Made by a program: the position numbers and the translations under genes
The notes under the pieces: model-generated
Database searches by the model: none
Seen by the model: only the letters and a program-made list of their open reading frames with translations
Told to the model about the DNA's origin: nothing
Assembly: GCA_035578175.1 (NCBI GenBank)
Contig: JAQMRL010000003.1
Location: forward strand, 85,690,969-85,754,968
From: Catonia carolina
Taxonomy: Eukaryota > Arthropoda > Insecta > Hemiptera > Achilidae
DNA length: 64,000 bases
Reading direction: 5' to 3'
Shown here: one piece after another, positions 46,961-57,224 of the stretch
How positions within the stretch are numbered: position 1 is the first letter of the stretch
How the letters are laid out: every line of letters begins with the position of its first letter

Positions 46961-48740
46961 GTGAATTAGTTAAGTTATTTTTTTGTACTAGTTAATTATA
47001 ATTAGTTGTTATTTATTAAGTAACTTAATTGTAATTTACTTGTAATAAATACTTGTAATTTTAAACTTTAGTGTGTTAATTATTTAATTTAACCAGATCC
47101 CGAAACGGACCAAGATAAATGTCACAATATATTAAAGAAGAGGCTAATGAGATGGTAAGGCCACGTCACTCTTATAAAACGTTGTCAAACAGAGTTTTGG
47201 AAGTAAGATTTGTGGAAAAGAGAAATTTTTCAACTTACTACAATAAATTATTGCCGTTTCTGGTGTCACAAGAGTCCAAGAGAGGCCCATGGCCTCTCTA
47301 TTTACCCGATCACTCTCCTACAGGTTATCGCCCCATTACTCCACTAATCCATTGCTTTGCTGACTGTCCTCTTTTCTTTCTCTCTCTTAAGGTCCATACT
47401 CTCCTACACCACCTTTCTGCATTCATCTGACTCAGGTGTTGATATTATAACTATATATTTTCTTCTATTTTCACTAAAACACTGTTTAGCTTTTCTACTT
47501 TTTCCTAATTGTTTCATTCCTCTTGTGATCCAACCTCGAGATCCGACAACTTCTTCACCAAAAGTCCATTTCCACGGCTGTAATCGTCCGTACGGTTCAT
47601 CTGTACGGCTGAACTGGGAAAATACATAACATAAATAATAAGAAAGAGAGGTAGGAAGCTCCGTGAGAAGAAAAGAATGGTTTTGGGCAGGAGGGAGTTT
47701 GGTACTTCTCTGGATACTCCGACGATGCAAGGCATATAAGAGAAAATGATGTAAATAAAGGCTGAAATTAATATTTATTTGGAAAGTAAATAGGAATAAG
47801 AAAATAGGTTGTTGAGGGTGATTTTATTAAATAATAACAAATTGAAATATAGCTAACTATTTCCATTAAACAGTTTGCAATAATTAACTTCCTTGAAGAG
47901 TTACAACAAATTCTATAGTGTGATGTTAATTTATTTCGATTTTGATGCTTCCGCCTCGCAATATTATGACAAACCGTCCTTCAGCTTCATAGTAATTAAC
48001 CGTATGGTTCTTCATTCCATCTTTGGCTTTCCGTCTTCGTAGAAACCTTTACATTCTATCAAATACAGAAATTCCTTAGTATCCGCGGGTTTCGGTTATC
48101 CGCGGACTTTGTTCGTGTGCCTAAAACTTTAAAATACGTACGTAATCTCACCTTGTGTACACCGTACTTGGTGGGAGATGAGAAGGTCATACAATTCCGA
48201 AAACATGTGTTTGAATAAATGTTTTGGCGTTCGTATCATATTGAGTTACACACCAATATGGCGACGGCCGCTATGAGTCAAGCTAGATTTCCACGTACTG
48301 TACGTAGTACGCGCCTTACCGGGTACCGGGAAACGCCAGTACAACCCGCACTCCCAACCACCATACGTACGCCCAGGCGCCATATTGTAATTTCTCCGTA
48401 CGTTTTCATCCATGTGTCAGTCTAACTTCTTCGTACTTACGTACAGTTCTTTGTTTGTTTATCGATCCTGAAACGAAGCCAAGCATTTCTTCACAAACCA
48501 TCAACGAGATCTTCAGCATGGCAACGCAGCTTGCTGATCACGTGTTGGAGACGGATCCCGTCATGGAAAGGGCCCTTTACTCAAAAGAGAACTCCAGGAG
48601 CTGATGATACGATACGAAGTCCACAAGTAGTTTGAAAAGAAGAAGAAGAAGCAAACAGCTATAACTAACTATTTTAAAGCAACTTAAATTTTGTTTGCGT
48701 ATAGTACTGTATTTATTAAATATTAGTAGAGGAAGAATGT
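46961..48740. other. Intergenic stretch left of the long inverted-repeat element
   Basis: No gene supported. The overlapping short frames at 47119-47735 on both strands have no motifs. Around 48245-48395 a GC-rich segment is bounded by a short inverted repeat (AATATGGCG and CGCCATATT) and could be a small MITE. At 48480-48650 there is a short coding-like piece ending in GAA repeats that I cannot identify. Confidence 0.4.
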
Positions 48741-48749
48741 ATGTACTGG

Positions 48750-48836
48750 GACAACCTTGACCTTTGACCCTGACCTTGACCAAAAAAAAAAAAAAAAAAA
48801 AAAAAAATCCCGCCAAATTTTTTTCCCGCCAAATTT
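48750..48836. other. Outer edge of left arm: TGACC repeats, A tract, CCCGCC boxes
   Basis: CCTTGACCTTTGACCCTGACC and TTGACC (48752-48781) make tandem TGACC half-sites, including a direct repeat with one-base spacing. A run of about 26 A and two CCCGCCAAA boxes follow, the second of which (TTTCCCGCC) resembles an E2F site. These are sequence matches only. They may mark the outer junction of the inverted-repeat element. Confidence 0.4.
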
Positions 48837-50140
48837 TCAAACTCAATTTTCTCCGCAACCGCTAGACCGATTTTGACGCACGTGGTACCCACGTGACCGG
48901 GAGATCGAGATCTACAAGATAAGCCCTAAAACTCGTCGATCCGATAACCAGGTCACGTGTTACAAGCTATCTCAGGTTCCATAGGGGACACGGCTACAGA
49001 TTAGGGCTTATCTTGTAGATCTCGATCTCCTGGTCACGTGGGTACCGCCCGCGTCAAAATCGGCCTAGCGGTTGCGGAGAAAATCAGGTTTGAAAATTTA
49101 AAAAAATAAAAAAATGGCAAATTTTCAAACCCGATTTTCTCCGCAACCGCTGGTCCGATTTTGATGTGGGCGGTACCCACGTGACCAGGAGATCGAGATC
49201 TACAAGATAAGCCCTAAATCTCATCGATCTGATAACCAGGTCACGTGTTACAAACGATCTCAGGTTCCATCGGGGATACGGCTACAAATTAGGGCTTATC
49301 TTGTAGATCTCGATCTCCCGGTCACGTGGGTACCGCCCGCATCAAAATCGGTCCAGCGGTTGAGGAGAAAATCGAGTTTGAAAATTTAAAAAAATAAAAA
49401 AAACGGCAAAATTTCAAACCCGATTTTCTCCGCAACCGCTGGGCCGATTTTGATGTGGGCGGTACCCACGTGACCAGGAGATCGAGATCTACAAGTAAAC
49501 CCTAAATCTCATCGATCTGATAACCAGGTCACGTGTTACAAACGATCTCAGGTTCCATCAGGGATACGGCTACAAATTAGGGCTTATCTTGTAGATCTCG
49601 ATCTCCCGGTCACGTGGGTACCGTCCGCATCAAAATCGGCCCAGCGGTTGCGGAGAAAATCAGGTTTGAAAATTTAAAAAAATAAAAAAAAATTGCAAAT
49701 TTTCAAACCCGATTTTCTCCGCAACCGTTGGGCTGATTTTGATGTGGGCGGTATCCACGTGACCAGGAGATCGAGATCTACAAGATAAGCCCTAAATCTC
49801 ATCGATCTGATAACCAGGTCACGTGTTACAAGCTATCTCAGGTTCCACAGGGGTTACGGCTACGGATTAGGGCTTATCTTGTAGATCTCGATCTCCTGGT
49901 CACGTAGGTACCGTCCGCATCAAAATCGGCCCAGCGGTTGCGGAGATAATCAGGTTTGAAAATTTAAAAAAATAAAAAAAAATGACAAATTTTCAAACCC
50001 GATTTTCTCCGCAACCGCTGGACCGATTTTGACGTGGGCGGTACCCACGTGACCAGGAGATCGAGATCTACATGTCAAGCCCTAATCCGTAGCCGTATCC
50101 CCGATGGAACCTGAGATAGCTTGTAACACGTGACCTGATG
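48833..50140. repeat. Tandem array of palindromic 289 bp units
   Basis: Each unit has about 95 bp (TTTTCAAACCCGATTTTC to GATAAGCCCTAA), a centre of about 65 bp containing GGTCACGTGTTACAA, and the inverted form of the 95 bp arm. An AT-rich linker separates units. A unit could extrude as a long hairpin. Each contains three CACGTG boxes (in ACCCACGTGACC, GGTCACGTGTTA and GGTCACGTGGGT contexts) and AGATAAG in both arms. Confidence 0.9.
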
Positions 50141-50669
50141 ATCGGATCGACGAGGTTTAGGTGCCAGCAGGATCCGAACGTTCCGTAGAACGCGTTACGT
50201 CCGGTTTCGGGTCTTAGGTTCTTTCGGGATCCGAACAATCGGTAATTTCAGTAATTTCGGTAATTTCGTTTCGGAACATACTGTACTTTAGTTTGTAATC
50301 ATTGACGTCATTCGTTTTGATGTGGTCGGTACCCACGCGACCGGGAGACCGAGATCTACAAGATAAGCCCTAATCCGTAGCCGTGAACCCCGATGGAACC
50401 TGAGGTCGCTTGTAACACGTGACCTGATTATCGAAACAACGAGGTTTAGGTGCCAGCAGGACCCGAACGTCCGGTTTCGTCCGTTAGGTTCTTTCGGGAT
50501 CCGAACAATCGGTAATTTTGATAATTTCGTTTCGGAACACCCTGTACTTTAGAATATTCACATTGTCATCATTGGTTTTTGTTTTTATCTATTTGTTATT
50601 GCAATTAATTTTTCTAGATGACTCAACTTGTCTATTGTAAATTTAAATGTACAGTTAATTTTTCAAAAT
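48833..50669 (+). repeat. Left long inverted arm of a large element
   Basis: The reverse complement of this segment recurs at 61250-61452 and 63146-64000. The outer part (48833-50150) is a tandem array of about 289 bp units, with GATTTTCTCCGCAACCGCT-type starts at 48845, 49133, 49422, 49711 and 50001. The inner part (50150-50669) has two copies of another block (CCAGCAGGA.CCGAACG to TTTCGTTTCGGAACA). The arm is much GC-richer than its surroundings. Long arms built from tandem repeats are known in foldback (FB, Galileo) transposons. Confidence 0.85.
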
Positions 50670-50836
50670 GATGCAATGTATTATTCATTAAAGTCACGAG
50701 CCACCTACTCAGCAATTAGTTGTTTGTTTCAATGTTTGTTTCAATCTTAAAAAACCATCAACGTCATACCGCGTGTTATTATATATCGAACCGTGGACTC
50801 AGCGATTCCAATGCAACAGCATGGGGGTATTATATG

Positions 50837-50844
50837 TATAAAAG
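50837..50844 (+). promoter_or_regulatory. TATA box of the spliced gene
   Basis: TATAAAAG, about 170 bp inside the inner end of the left arm. A TCATAA initiator-like site lies about 30 bases downstream (50866-50871), which is the expected start of transcription. It fits a polymerase II core promoter that reads into the element. Confidence 0.7.
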
Positions 50845-50866
50845 GCCTCCGATTTTCCCATTGCGT

Positions 50867-50931
50867 CATAACTCCGCTAACTGATCCTGCACTGCTAGAA
50901 GAGTTTCTCTACCTGCTACGCTGCTAGTCAT
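50867..50931 (+). other. Predicted non-coding exon 1 (leader)
   Basis: It runs from the predicted start to a strong donor, CAT|GTGAGTGTT. It contains no ATG, so it would be a leader spliced onto downstream exons whose ATGs lie at or just after their acceptors. Confidence 0.5.
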
Positions 50932-51074
50932 GTGAGTGTTATTTTACTTTAAGCAAACAAATTGAACTTTAAATATTTTTAAATGTTAAAAGACTTTACC
51001 TTGTCTAGTTGAACTTAGAACGAAAAGTAAAACCTAAATGGATAATACATTGTTGGTCTGCAACATCGCCAGTT

Positions 51075-51755
51075 GTAACCGTTGTTGCTACATCAACAAC
51101 AACACCAGTGTTAGCGTTTATTATTACAAGTTCGGAATAACAATTTCCATACCTAAATTAAATCGTGTTAACTTCATGTCAGTAGTTTAGTAACGCGTGT
51201 AAAACGCTAGCACACTGATTATTTAGTCTGTTGTGTTAATCTGCATCAGCAACCACAACAACCGATTGTTACTTAAACGTAGAACTAAATAAATTTGAAC
51301 TTAAAATATCTAAATTAAATCGCCCTAACTTCATGTCGATAGTTTAGTAACGCATATAAAACGTTTGTACACTGAATATTTAGTCTGTCGTTTTAATCTG
51401 CAACAACAACAACGATTGTGACTTACAACAACTAACAACAACAACAGCAAAATCAATTTAGGGATCAGTAGCTTATATTGTAAAGGTTGGTCTTATTATA
51501 AATACTAAACCGGAATAATAATGTACATGCTAAAAAATAAAGGGCGATTTCTTTTAACTGCACGCGTATAGTTTAGCAAGGCGAATTCGAATAAATATCT
51601 ATTTTGCTTATATTGTAAAGGTTGGTCTTATTATAAATACTAAACCGGAATAATAATGTACATGCTAAAAAATAAAGGGCGATTTCTTTTAACCGCGTGC
51701 GTATAGTTTAGCAAGGTGAATTCGAATAAATATCTATTTTATATACGTTTGGCTA
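51075..51755 (+). repeat. Serial degenerate modules with CAA-rich cores
   Basis: Similar 160 bp modules (AAATTAAATCG, TTCATGTC, TAGTTTAGTAACGC, TTTAGTCTGT, CAACAACAAC) start near 51152 and 51312. They are followed by two near-identical 135 bp repeats (51471-51605 and 51606-51740; GCTTATATTGTAAAGGTTGG onward). TAAAG|GTTGG resembles the donor TTAAAG|GTTAG of the later exons, so these look like decayed relatives of the exons at 51794 and 52166. Confidence 0.75.
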
Positions 51756-51793
51756 GTCTCTAATGTGTGTTTCTGTTTTTGTCATCGTTTCAG

Positions 51794-51955
51794 TTTGCAA
51801 CTACAGCAACAACATCAACAACAACATCAACAACATCAACAACAACAACAACACCAACAACAGCAACAACACCTCCATCACCACCGCCACCGTCACCGCT
51901 ACCACCACCACCATCACCAGCAACAACAGCGTTACGCGCAGACCTTCGTTTAAAG
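51794..51955 (+). other. Predicted exon A, CAA-rich
   Basis: 162 bases (54 codons) between a good acceptor (TTTTTGTCATCGTTTCAG) and donor TTTAAAG|GTTAGC. The content is CAA/CAC/ACC repeats. By frame it would read as Thr/Pro-rich (ATTSTTTS..PPSPPPPSP) or Gln/His-rich. All three frames stay open across much of it, which is a composition effect, so the frame used is unknown. It could also be untranslated leader. Confidence 0.5.
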
Positions 51956-52165
51956 GTTAGCCTTATATTTAAATACGATATTTGTACTAACTAAATACGA
52001 TTAAATTAGCATTGTATAATCATTGTACTGAATATTACTAAAAATTAAGGGCGATTTCTTTTAACCGCATGCGGGTAGTTTAGCAAGGTGAATTCAAATA
52101 AATATCTATTTTATATACGTTTCACTAGTCTCTAATGTATGTTTCTGTTTTTGTCTCCGTTTCAG

Positions 52166-52340
52166 TTTGCGACAACAACAACAACAACATCAACATCATC
52201 ATCATCATCAACAACAACAACATCAACAACAACACCAACAACAACATCAACAACAACAACACCAACAACAACAGCAACAACAACACCACCATCACCACCG
52301 TCACCGCTACCACCGCCACCCCCCATCTCCAGCTTTAAAG
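52166..52340 (+). other. Predicted exon B, duplicate of exon A
   Basis: 175 bases with the same acceptor context (GTTTTTGTCTCCGTTTCAG) and donor (CTTTAAAG|GTTAGCC). It lies 372 bases downstream of exon A, and the intron between them shares blocks with the upstream 135 bp repeats. Its length is not a multiple of three, so including both exons would shift the frame. This favours alternative or untranslated use. Confidence 0.5.
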
Positions 52341-52627
52341 GTTAGCCTTATATTTAAATACGATATTTACATACGATTAGATTAGCATTGTATAATCATT
52401 GTACTGAATATTATATCATGCTAATAATTATAGTAGCCTTTACTATAATTATACCTAAAACTAGAAGTTTGAGTAACTACGAGAGGCAATTAATATGCTA
52501 GTGCACCGTCACCTAAAACGTAAAGTTCGAACTTGCTGTAGTAACTAAAAGAGACGAATTATATGCCTGTGTACCGTCGGGGAACTTTGATAGACGATGA
52601 ACCGTCGTTTTTGTTTTTCCAGCAAGT

Positions 52628-52867
52628 ATGCGGTCTTGTAGAGTGGTGCTCCCCAAAATACAAGGGAGGATTTGGGGGCACAGGCTCCAAGCTGGAGAGA
52701 TTCAGGCGCTCATATTCATGCCTGAGGCTGGGGACTGTATGACTGCATGGATAGACCTGCGTACTCTTTGGGAGCTGGGGTTGTACGAGGAATTTCGTAC
52801 ATATCTAGATTCCCGTCGACCTACAACCCCGAGGAGGATCCGGTCTAGGAGAAGAAGGAGATATTGA
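52628..52867 (+). CDS. 79-residue protein with arginine-rich C-terminus, unknown
   Basis: The ORF lies in a predicted 250-base exon (52623-52872) with a strong acceptor (TTTTTGTTTTTCCAG) five bases before the ATG and donor ATAG|GTAATT five bases after the stop. The protein has a compact N-terminal part (residues 8-55, with GRIWGHRLQAGEIQALIF and WIDLRTLWELGLYEEF) and ends RRIRSRRRRRY, a likely nuclear-localisation or nucleic-acid-binding tail. I recognise no family. The ATG would be the first one after the leader if exon 1 is spliced here. GC content is well above the flanks. A second frame in the same exon also stays open for about 39 codons. Confidence 0.55.
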   Translation: MRSCRVVLPKIQGRIWGHRLQAGEIQALIFMPEAGDCMTAWIDLRTLWELGLYEEFRTYLDSRRPTTPRRIRSRRRRRY

Positions 52868-53085
52868 AATAGGTAATTTTTATTATTTAGATACGGTATT
52901 CATACGATAAAGGAATAAATATATGTTTTTGCAGTAACTCCTCCATCAACATCAACATCCCAGCACCCTCCTTCGCTCTTTTAGTTCGTTGAAGGTCGAG
53001 GAAGGTGTAATTGCTGGGATGTTGTTATATATTGACCTATCGTATTTCATCCGAAAGGTACTAATGCTAAATGTTCTCTTTACAG

Positions 53086-54222
53086 ATGAATCGTGCCCCA
53101 GCTGCGTCCCAGATGAATCGTGCCCCAGCTGCGTCCCAGGAATTGGCAAGACTGGAAGCTGCAAGACTGTTTGACGAGGTGTTGGGGGCAGCTAGAAACA
53201 TGCCGGTAATAAACTTGGACGACGAGCGGCCCGAAGTCGAGGTATTACCGGCGCGACCAGCTCCTCAACCACCTCGGCAACCAGTCGAGATTCCAGTCGA
53301 GGTCCCAGCTCCTCAGCCACCTCAGCCACTAGCCGAGATGCGGCCGGAGGTCGTGCAGGTTGAACAGGAGGTGCAAGTGCTCGAACCTGCGGCGCAGCGG
53401 CCGGAGGTCGTTCAGGTCGAGCATGAGATTCAGGTGATCGAACCTGAACCGCAGCCTGTTCAACCGGCCCAGCCTGTTCAACCGGCCCATCCGGCAGTGG
53501 AGCAACCGGCCCAATTACCAGCCCGAATGCTCAGTTTGTTAGATGTAGTTGTTCAGTATTATATATTCGGGTTGGTAACCCTAGCGAAATGGGAGGACGC
53601 GATCGCTAGGGTGGGCGGTAGGGAACCCGACAGTTGTAAAAGGCTGTCCCTTGGCATCTTCGAATTTTGTAAAGTGATAAAATTGAAGATGCTCTTGCCC
53701 ATCTTCAATGAGAACAACCAGATGGGTGTCTTGGAGAAGATGGACGAGAGGTTAACTGTCGGTTTCCTGTTGGAATGCGCACGGGCCGCGCCTGCTTCCG
53801 AGGAGAAACAGTACCGGGAGCAGGATGTTAACGAATTATGGGAACTCCTGAGGGCCAGGCCGGCCAAACGACCCATAGCCGAGCTCTTCGAGGATGCAGG
53901 TCCCTCACGGGAACCATCATCTTACTCGGAGACCGTAGAGCTCAAAACGGACCAGAAACATTACAACGCGTGGTCCGCGCCTAAGAGGGGTAAATACCTC
54001 ATGCGGATTGAGCTCTTTGAGACGAGCGAGATCGAGGGATTGTCCTCCAGGGACAGATCCAGTCGGGTGAAGAGCAGAGTCGAGTTAGTCGCCAACGAGG
54101 ATGACCCTCGTTTGAAGGCTGTCGACGATGTTATTCATAGCACGCTGGAATCGATCTTGAGTGACCGAGGCAGCAAAAAAATAGTACGTAAAATCGCTGC
54201 AGTGAAGCCTCGGGTAGAATGA
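53086..54222 (+). CDS. 378-residue Pro/Gln/Val-rich protein with a helical C-terminal domain, unknown
   Basis: The start ATG (53086) follows directly on a splice acceptor (TTCTCTTTACAG), so I prefer it to the upstream in-frame ATG at 53071, which lies in the intron tract. Residues 1-18 are a perfect tandem of MNRAPAASQ. About residues 40-146 are Pro/Gln/Val/Glu-rich with internal repeats, including RPEVVQVEQEVQVLEP (86-101) and RPEVVQVEHEIQVIEP (105-120) and PVQPAQ motifs. From residue 148 a predicted globular, mostly helical region begins (MLSLLDVVVQYYIFGLVTLA, then LSLGIFEFCKVIKLKMLLPI). A charged tail includes LFEDAGPS and RSSRVKSRVEL. No transposase, polymerase, protease or capsid motif is visible. 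GC-rich codon use contrasts with the surrounding AT-rich DNA. A poly(A) signal follows 70 bases after the stop. Confidence 0.75.
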   Translation: MNRAPAASQMNRAPAASQELARLEAARLFDEVLGAARNMPVINLDDERPEVEVLPARPAPQPPRQPVEIPVEVPAPQPPQPLAEMRPEVVQVEQEVQVLEPAAQRPEVVQVEHEIQVIEPEPQPVQPAQPVQPAHPAVEQPAQLPARMLSLLDVVVQYYIFGLVTLAKWEDAIARVGGREPDSCKRLSLGIFEFCKVIKLKMLLPIFNENNQMGVLEKMDERLTVGFLLECARAAPASEEKQYREQDVNELWELLRARPAKRPIAELFEDAGPSREPSSYSETVELKTDQKHYNAWSAPKRGKYLMRIELFETSEIEGLSSRDRSSRVKSRVELVANEDDPRLKAVDDVIHSTLESILSDRGSKKIVRKIAAVKPRVE

Positions 54223-54295
54223 CGGGAGTGTGCATTCCATCATAGTATTAGTATTATCAGTATTAAGTATCAGTATTGTAGTATAATAATAGTAT

Positions 54296-54301
54296 AATAA
54301 A
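54296..54301 (+). terminator. Poly(A) signal of the spliced gene
   Basis: AATAAA, 74 bases after the stop of the 378-residue ORF, with a T/GT-rich downstream region at about 54312-54332. Confidence 0.7.
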
Positions 54302-54329
54302 GCATTAAACGGTTTATCATTGTTATCAT

Positions 54330-54830
54330 TTCAAAGCACCATACTTTTCCCGTCAAACTAAAACATACGGTTTTACAGGAAATAAGCACGGTCTATACCT
54401 TACATAGACTTGAATACCCGCATTTACGGAGACTCTACAGTCTTGAATTTCAGTAAAAACCTTAATGTATGCATGACATTACAACGACCTGAAGAACAGG
54501 TATGGATCGTAAAATCGATTTCCTGTGCACGGATACTCCGTGTTAATTTACATAAAAAATTGTCGTATAAGTATGTTAAAGATAGAATGTATGTTAAAAT
54601 ATGTCTTGTCAAGTTAATTGTAGTTTTCTATCTTTGTGAAAGTTTATCGCGTAACGCCAAGTTTAAGGTCATTGATAGTAGGATAATTTGTTTCATAAAT
54701 GTTTATAAATTTGTTAAGAACTAAATATGATTTAATGCCAGTTCTAAATACAATGTTTTGGCTATTATAAAAAAGAAAAATTAGGTAATGTAAGGTGTAC
54801 ATAAATCCGAGAACATTCAATAATTAATGA
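54330..54830. other. Intergenic stretch after the spliced gene
   Basis: No supported gene. The 104-codon frame at 54410-54724 has no recognisable motif or splice context. It could be a small gene but nothing argues for it. Confidence 0.4.
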
Positions 54831-54831
54831 G

Positions 54832-56065
54832 GTAAATTTTGGTGTAGAGAAGAAAGTAAAAGTACCATTTACAGGTTGGAAAGTGTGTGCTTTTCGGAGG
54901 GCCTGGCATGCTGATAAGCATACTCTTTCAACTCAGTGAGGAAGGCAATGGTAAACCACCTCACACGTCGATTTACTTAATACCCACAAGAGGTAGGTAA
55001 AGTGCTAAATTATTATTTGCGCTCGATCTGTTAGTTCCAGGCCTACAAAAAATAGTTCTGTTTATTATTACTAGGTCATCCAATTATATGACTGAAGCAT
55101 TTAAGAACAGAATAGGTATAATTGTAAAAGGCACTAGTCACCGGTAGTTCGAAAAATAAGCACTTGGTCCTGTAATATAATTTACATATGATGTTAACTA
55201 ACAAAACATTTGATGTATCATGGCAAAAAAATTGCCTACATTAAAATAAGCTTGGTCTCTGGCCTGAACTGAAATAAAATATCTCATTTTATTTTAAAAT
55301 ACGAACGTAAAAAATTAAGTATAATGTACTTACGACTAAATAATAATATTTTAAAATTGAATTAATTAATTACTTAATCTGCATAATTATAAAGGTTATC
55401 TGTTGTTTGACCTTTTTTCTTTATTCAAGCAATGTATGTTACGATACACTCGTACTATGTAAATGTAAGTCCATTGTTCGCTCTGTAGGCCGCACAAGAG
55501 ACAAATTATTATTTGCACTAGATCTGATAGTTCCAGGGCTATAAAAAATAGTTCTGTTTCTTATTACTAGGTCAGTAAATTATATGACTGAATCATTTAA
55601 AAACAGAAGAGGTAGAATTGTAAAAGACGCTAGTCATCTAGAGCTATTTATCTAAGAGCTATTTCCTGCGAGAGTAATGAATTTCATTATACAGCCAGGC
55701 CCTATGCATTTAACGGGCTCTAGCCTGTAGAAATTTTATGCGCTATAAATTTAGCATAAACATAAAATAGTTTTGTTTCTTATCCCGCGGTCAGTCAATT
55801 TAATGACTAAATCATTAAAGAACAGAAGAGGCAAAGGTGTAAAAGATACTAATCAGAGTTTTCTCCTCTGAAAGAAATGAATTTCATTTTACAGTTGGAC
55901 CCTGTGGTGAATGAAGTGGTGGTATCATTTGCGGAGTGTAAAATATATGTTTTTCAGAGGGCCTGTCATGCTGATAAGCGTACTTTTCCACTCAGCGAGT
56001 TGTGGCAATGGTAAACCACCTCGCACATCGTTTTATTTAGTAAAAACCTCTACAGGTTCAAACCT
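54832..56065 (+). mobile_element. Cluster of (CAA)n-tailed retroposon fragments
   Basis: Plus-strand pieces: body without tail (54832-54980), head (54981-55145), head and start of body (55497-55720) and near full length (55740-56065). The last has a TACAGGTT stutter (56045-56100) in place of the usual 3' hairpin. The head-only and body-only pieces suggest breakage rather than separate insertions. Confidence 0.75.
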
Positions 56066-56404
56066 CTACAGGTTAACCTCTACAGGTTAAAACGTTTCAA
56101 CCTCTACAGGTTAAAACGTATAGATCCGGTGAAAACTCTTATAGAAAAAACTCTGATCTTCAACGTACTTGAACACCAATTTTTATGAAAAGCCTGGATG
56201 GACTAACAGACGTTTAAAAACTACATTGTCGGAAAACCGGCTAAAAACTGAGTACTTTATTCCGTAAATTGCTGAAGGTATCTCCTATTATTTTTTAAAT
56301 AAAACAATCTAAATCAAACCAATCAATGCAGGAAAGAACAGGCTTTAATTTAGTGTATTGTTCAAAAATCTTGGTAATGTTTTTTGAGATAAAGCTCTAC
56401 AAAC

Positions 56405-56908
56405 GACTGCGAGAAGGTTGTACGCCGCAAACTTTAAAAAGTGTTTTTACAAGAAAACAACCTTCCCAAGAATTTCAGCAGACATTGCGCCTATCCTATC
56501 TTGTAGAGCATAAAAAATGAGTTAATGAGGCGATCTTTAAAAAAATTGTATGAGCTGTATTTGAGAAAATCGCAAAAAAGTGAAAAGTGACACGAATAAA
56601 CTACTACTACTTCTGGTTGACCGATTTTGATGAAAATGTTCGTGTCGTATCCAGTAGTAGTATCTAACTTAAGTTTCAAGTTTGTAGAATGTTCCGTTCT
56701 TGAGATATTTTATTCACACACAGACCAATCGCCAAAAACATGTTTTTTTGTTTGTAGAATGTTCCGTTGTTGAGATATTTTATTCACACACAGACCAATC
56801 GCTAAAAACATGTTTTTTGGGTTCAGGGGGGCTGAAAACTATTTCCAAAAATCAACATGAGAACAATACTTTCCTTCCTGTATATTCATATAGGCAAGAG
56901 AAAGTAAA
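56405..56908 (-). mobile_element. CTTTCTCTTGCC-TIR element, minus-strand copy
   Basis: Ends CTTTCTCTTGCC on the minus strand (plus-strand GGCAAGAGAAAG at 56893-56904). It carries an internal 70 bp tandem duplication (56682-56751 and 56752-56821; TTTGTAGAATGTTCCGTT onward). It is about half length. Confidence 0.7.
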
Positions 56909-56930
56909 AAGAAGGCATTTCATACATTTT

Positions 56931-57222
56931 ATTGTTTACTCAGTCCGTTAACCTACAAACAAACAAGTTCTATTTTGGCCTAGATGTATTTTAATTATCA
57001 TATTAATACTTCTAGGTTTTCAGTCTCTTAGAAAACAGAAGAAATGACGTTCCCTATACCTGCGCGAAGAAAACATATTGTTTACTCAGTCCGTTAACCT
57101 ACAAACAAACAAGTTCTATTTTGGCCTAGATGTATTTTAATTATCATATTAATACTTCTAGGTTTTCAGTCTCTTAGAAAACAGAAGAAATGACGTTCCC
57201 TATACCTGCGCGAAGAAAACAC
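56931..57222. repeat. Perfect 146 bp tandem duplication
   Basis: Two adjacent copies (56931-57076 and 57077-57222) that appear identical except for the last base. It is a recent local duplication, or an assembly artefact. Confidence 0.9.
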
Positions 57223-57224
57223 TT

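Noticed and set aside
47119..47735. Overlapping ORFs on both strands
   Set aside because: No recognisable domains, and no promoter, splice or poly(A) pattern that agrees with any of them.
51763..52385. Several overlapping poly-Gln, poly-His, poly-Thr and poly-Asn frames
   Set aside because: CAA/CAC repeats keep several frames open. Only splice-bounded exons are proposed, and the frame is left undetermined.
53329..53514. Antisense ORF over the Pro/Gln-rich part of the 378-codon gene
   Set aside because: It is a shadow of the repeated GC-rich coding sequence with no start context or motif.
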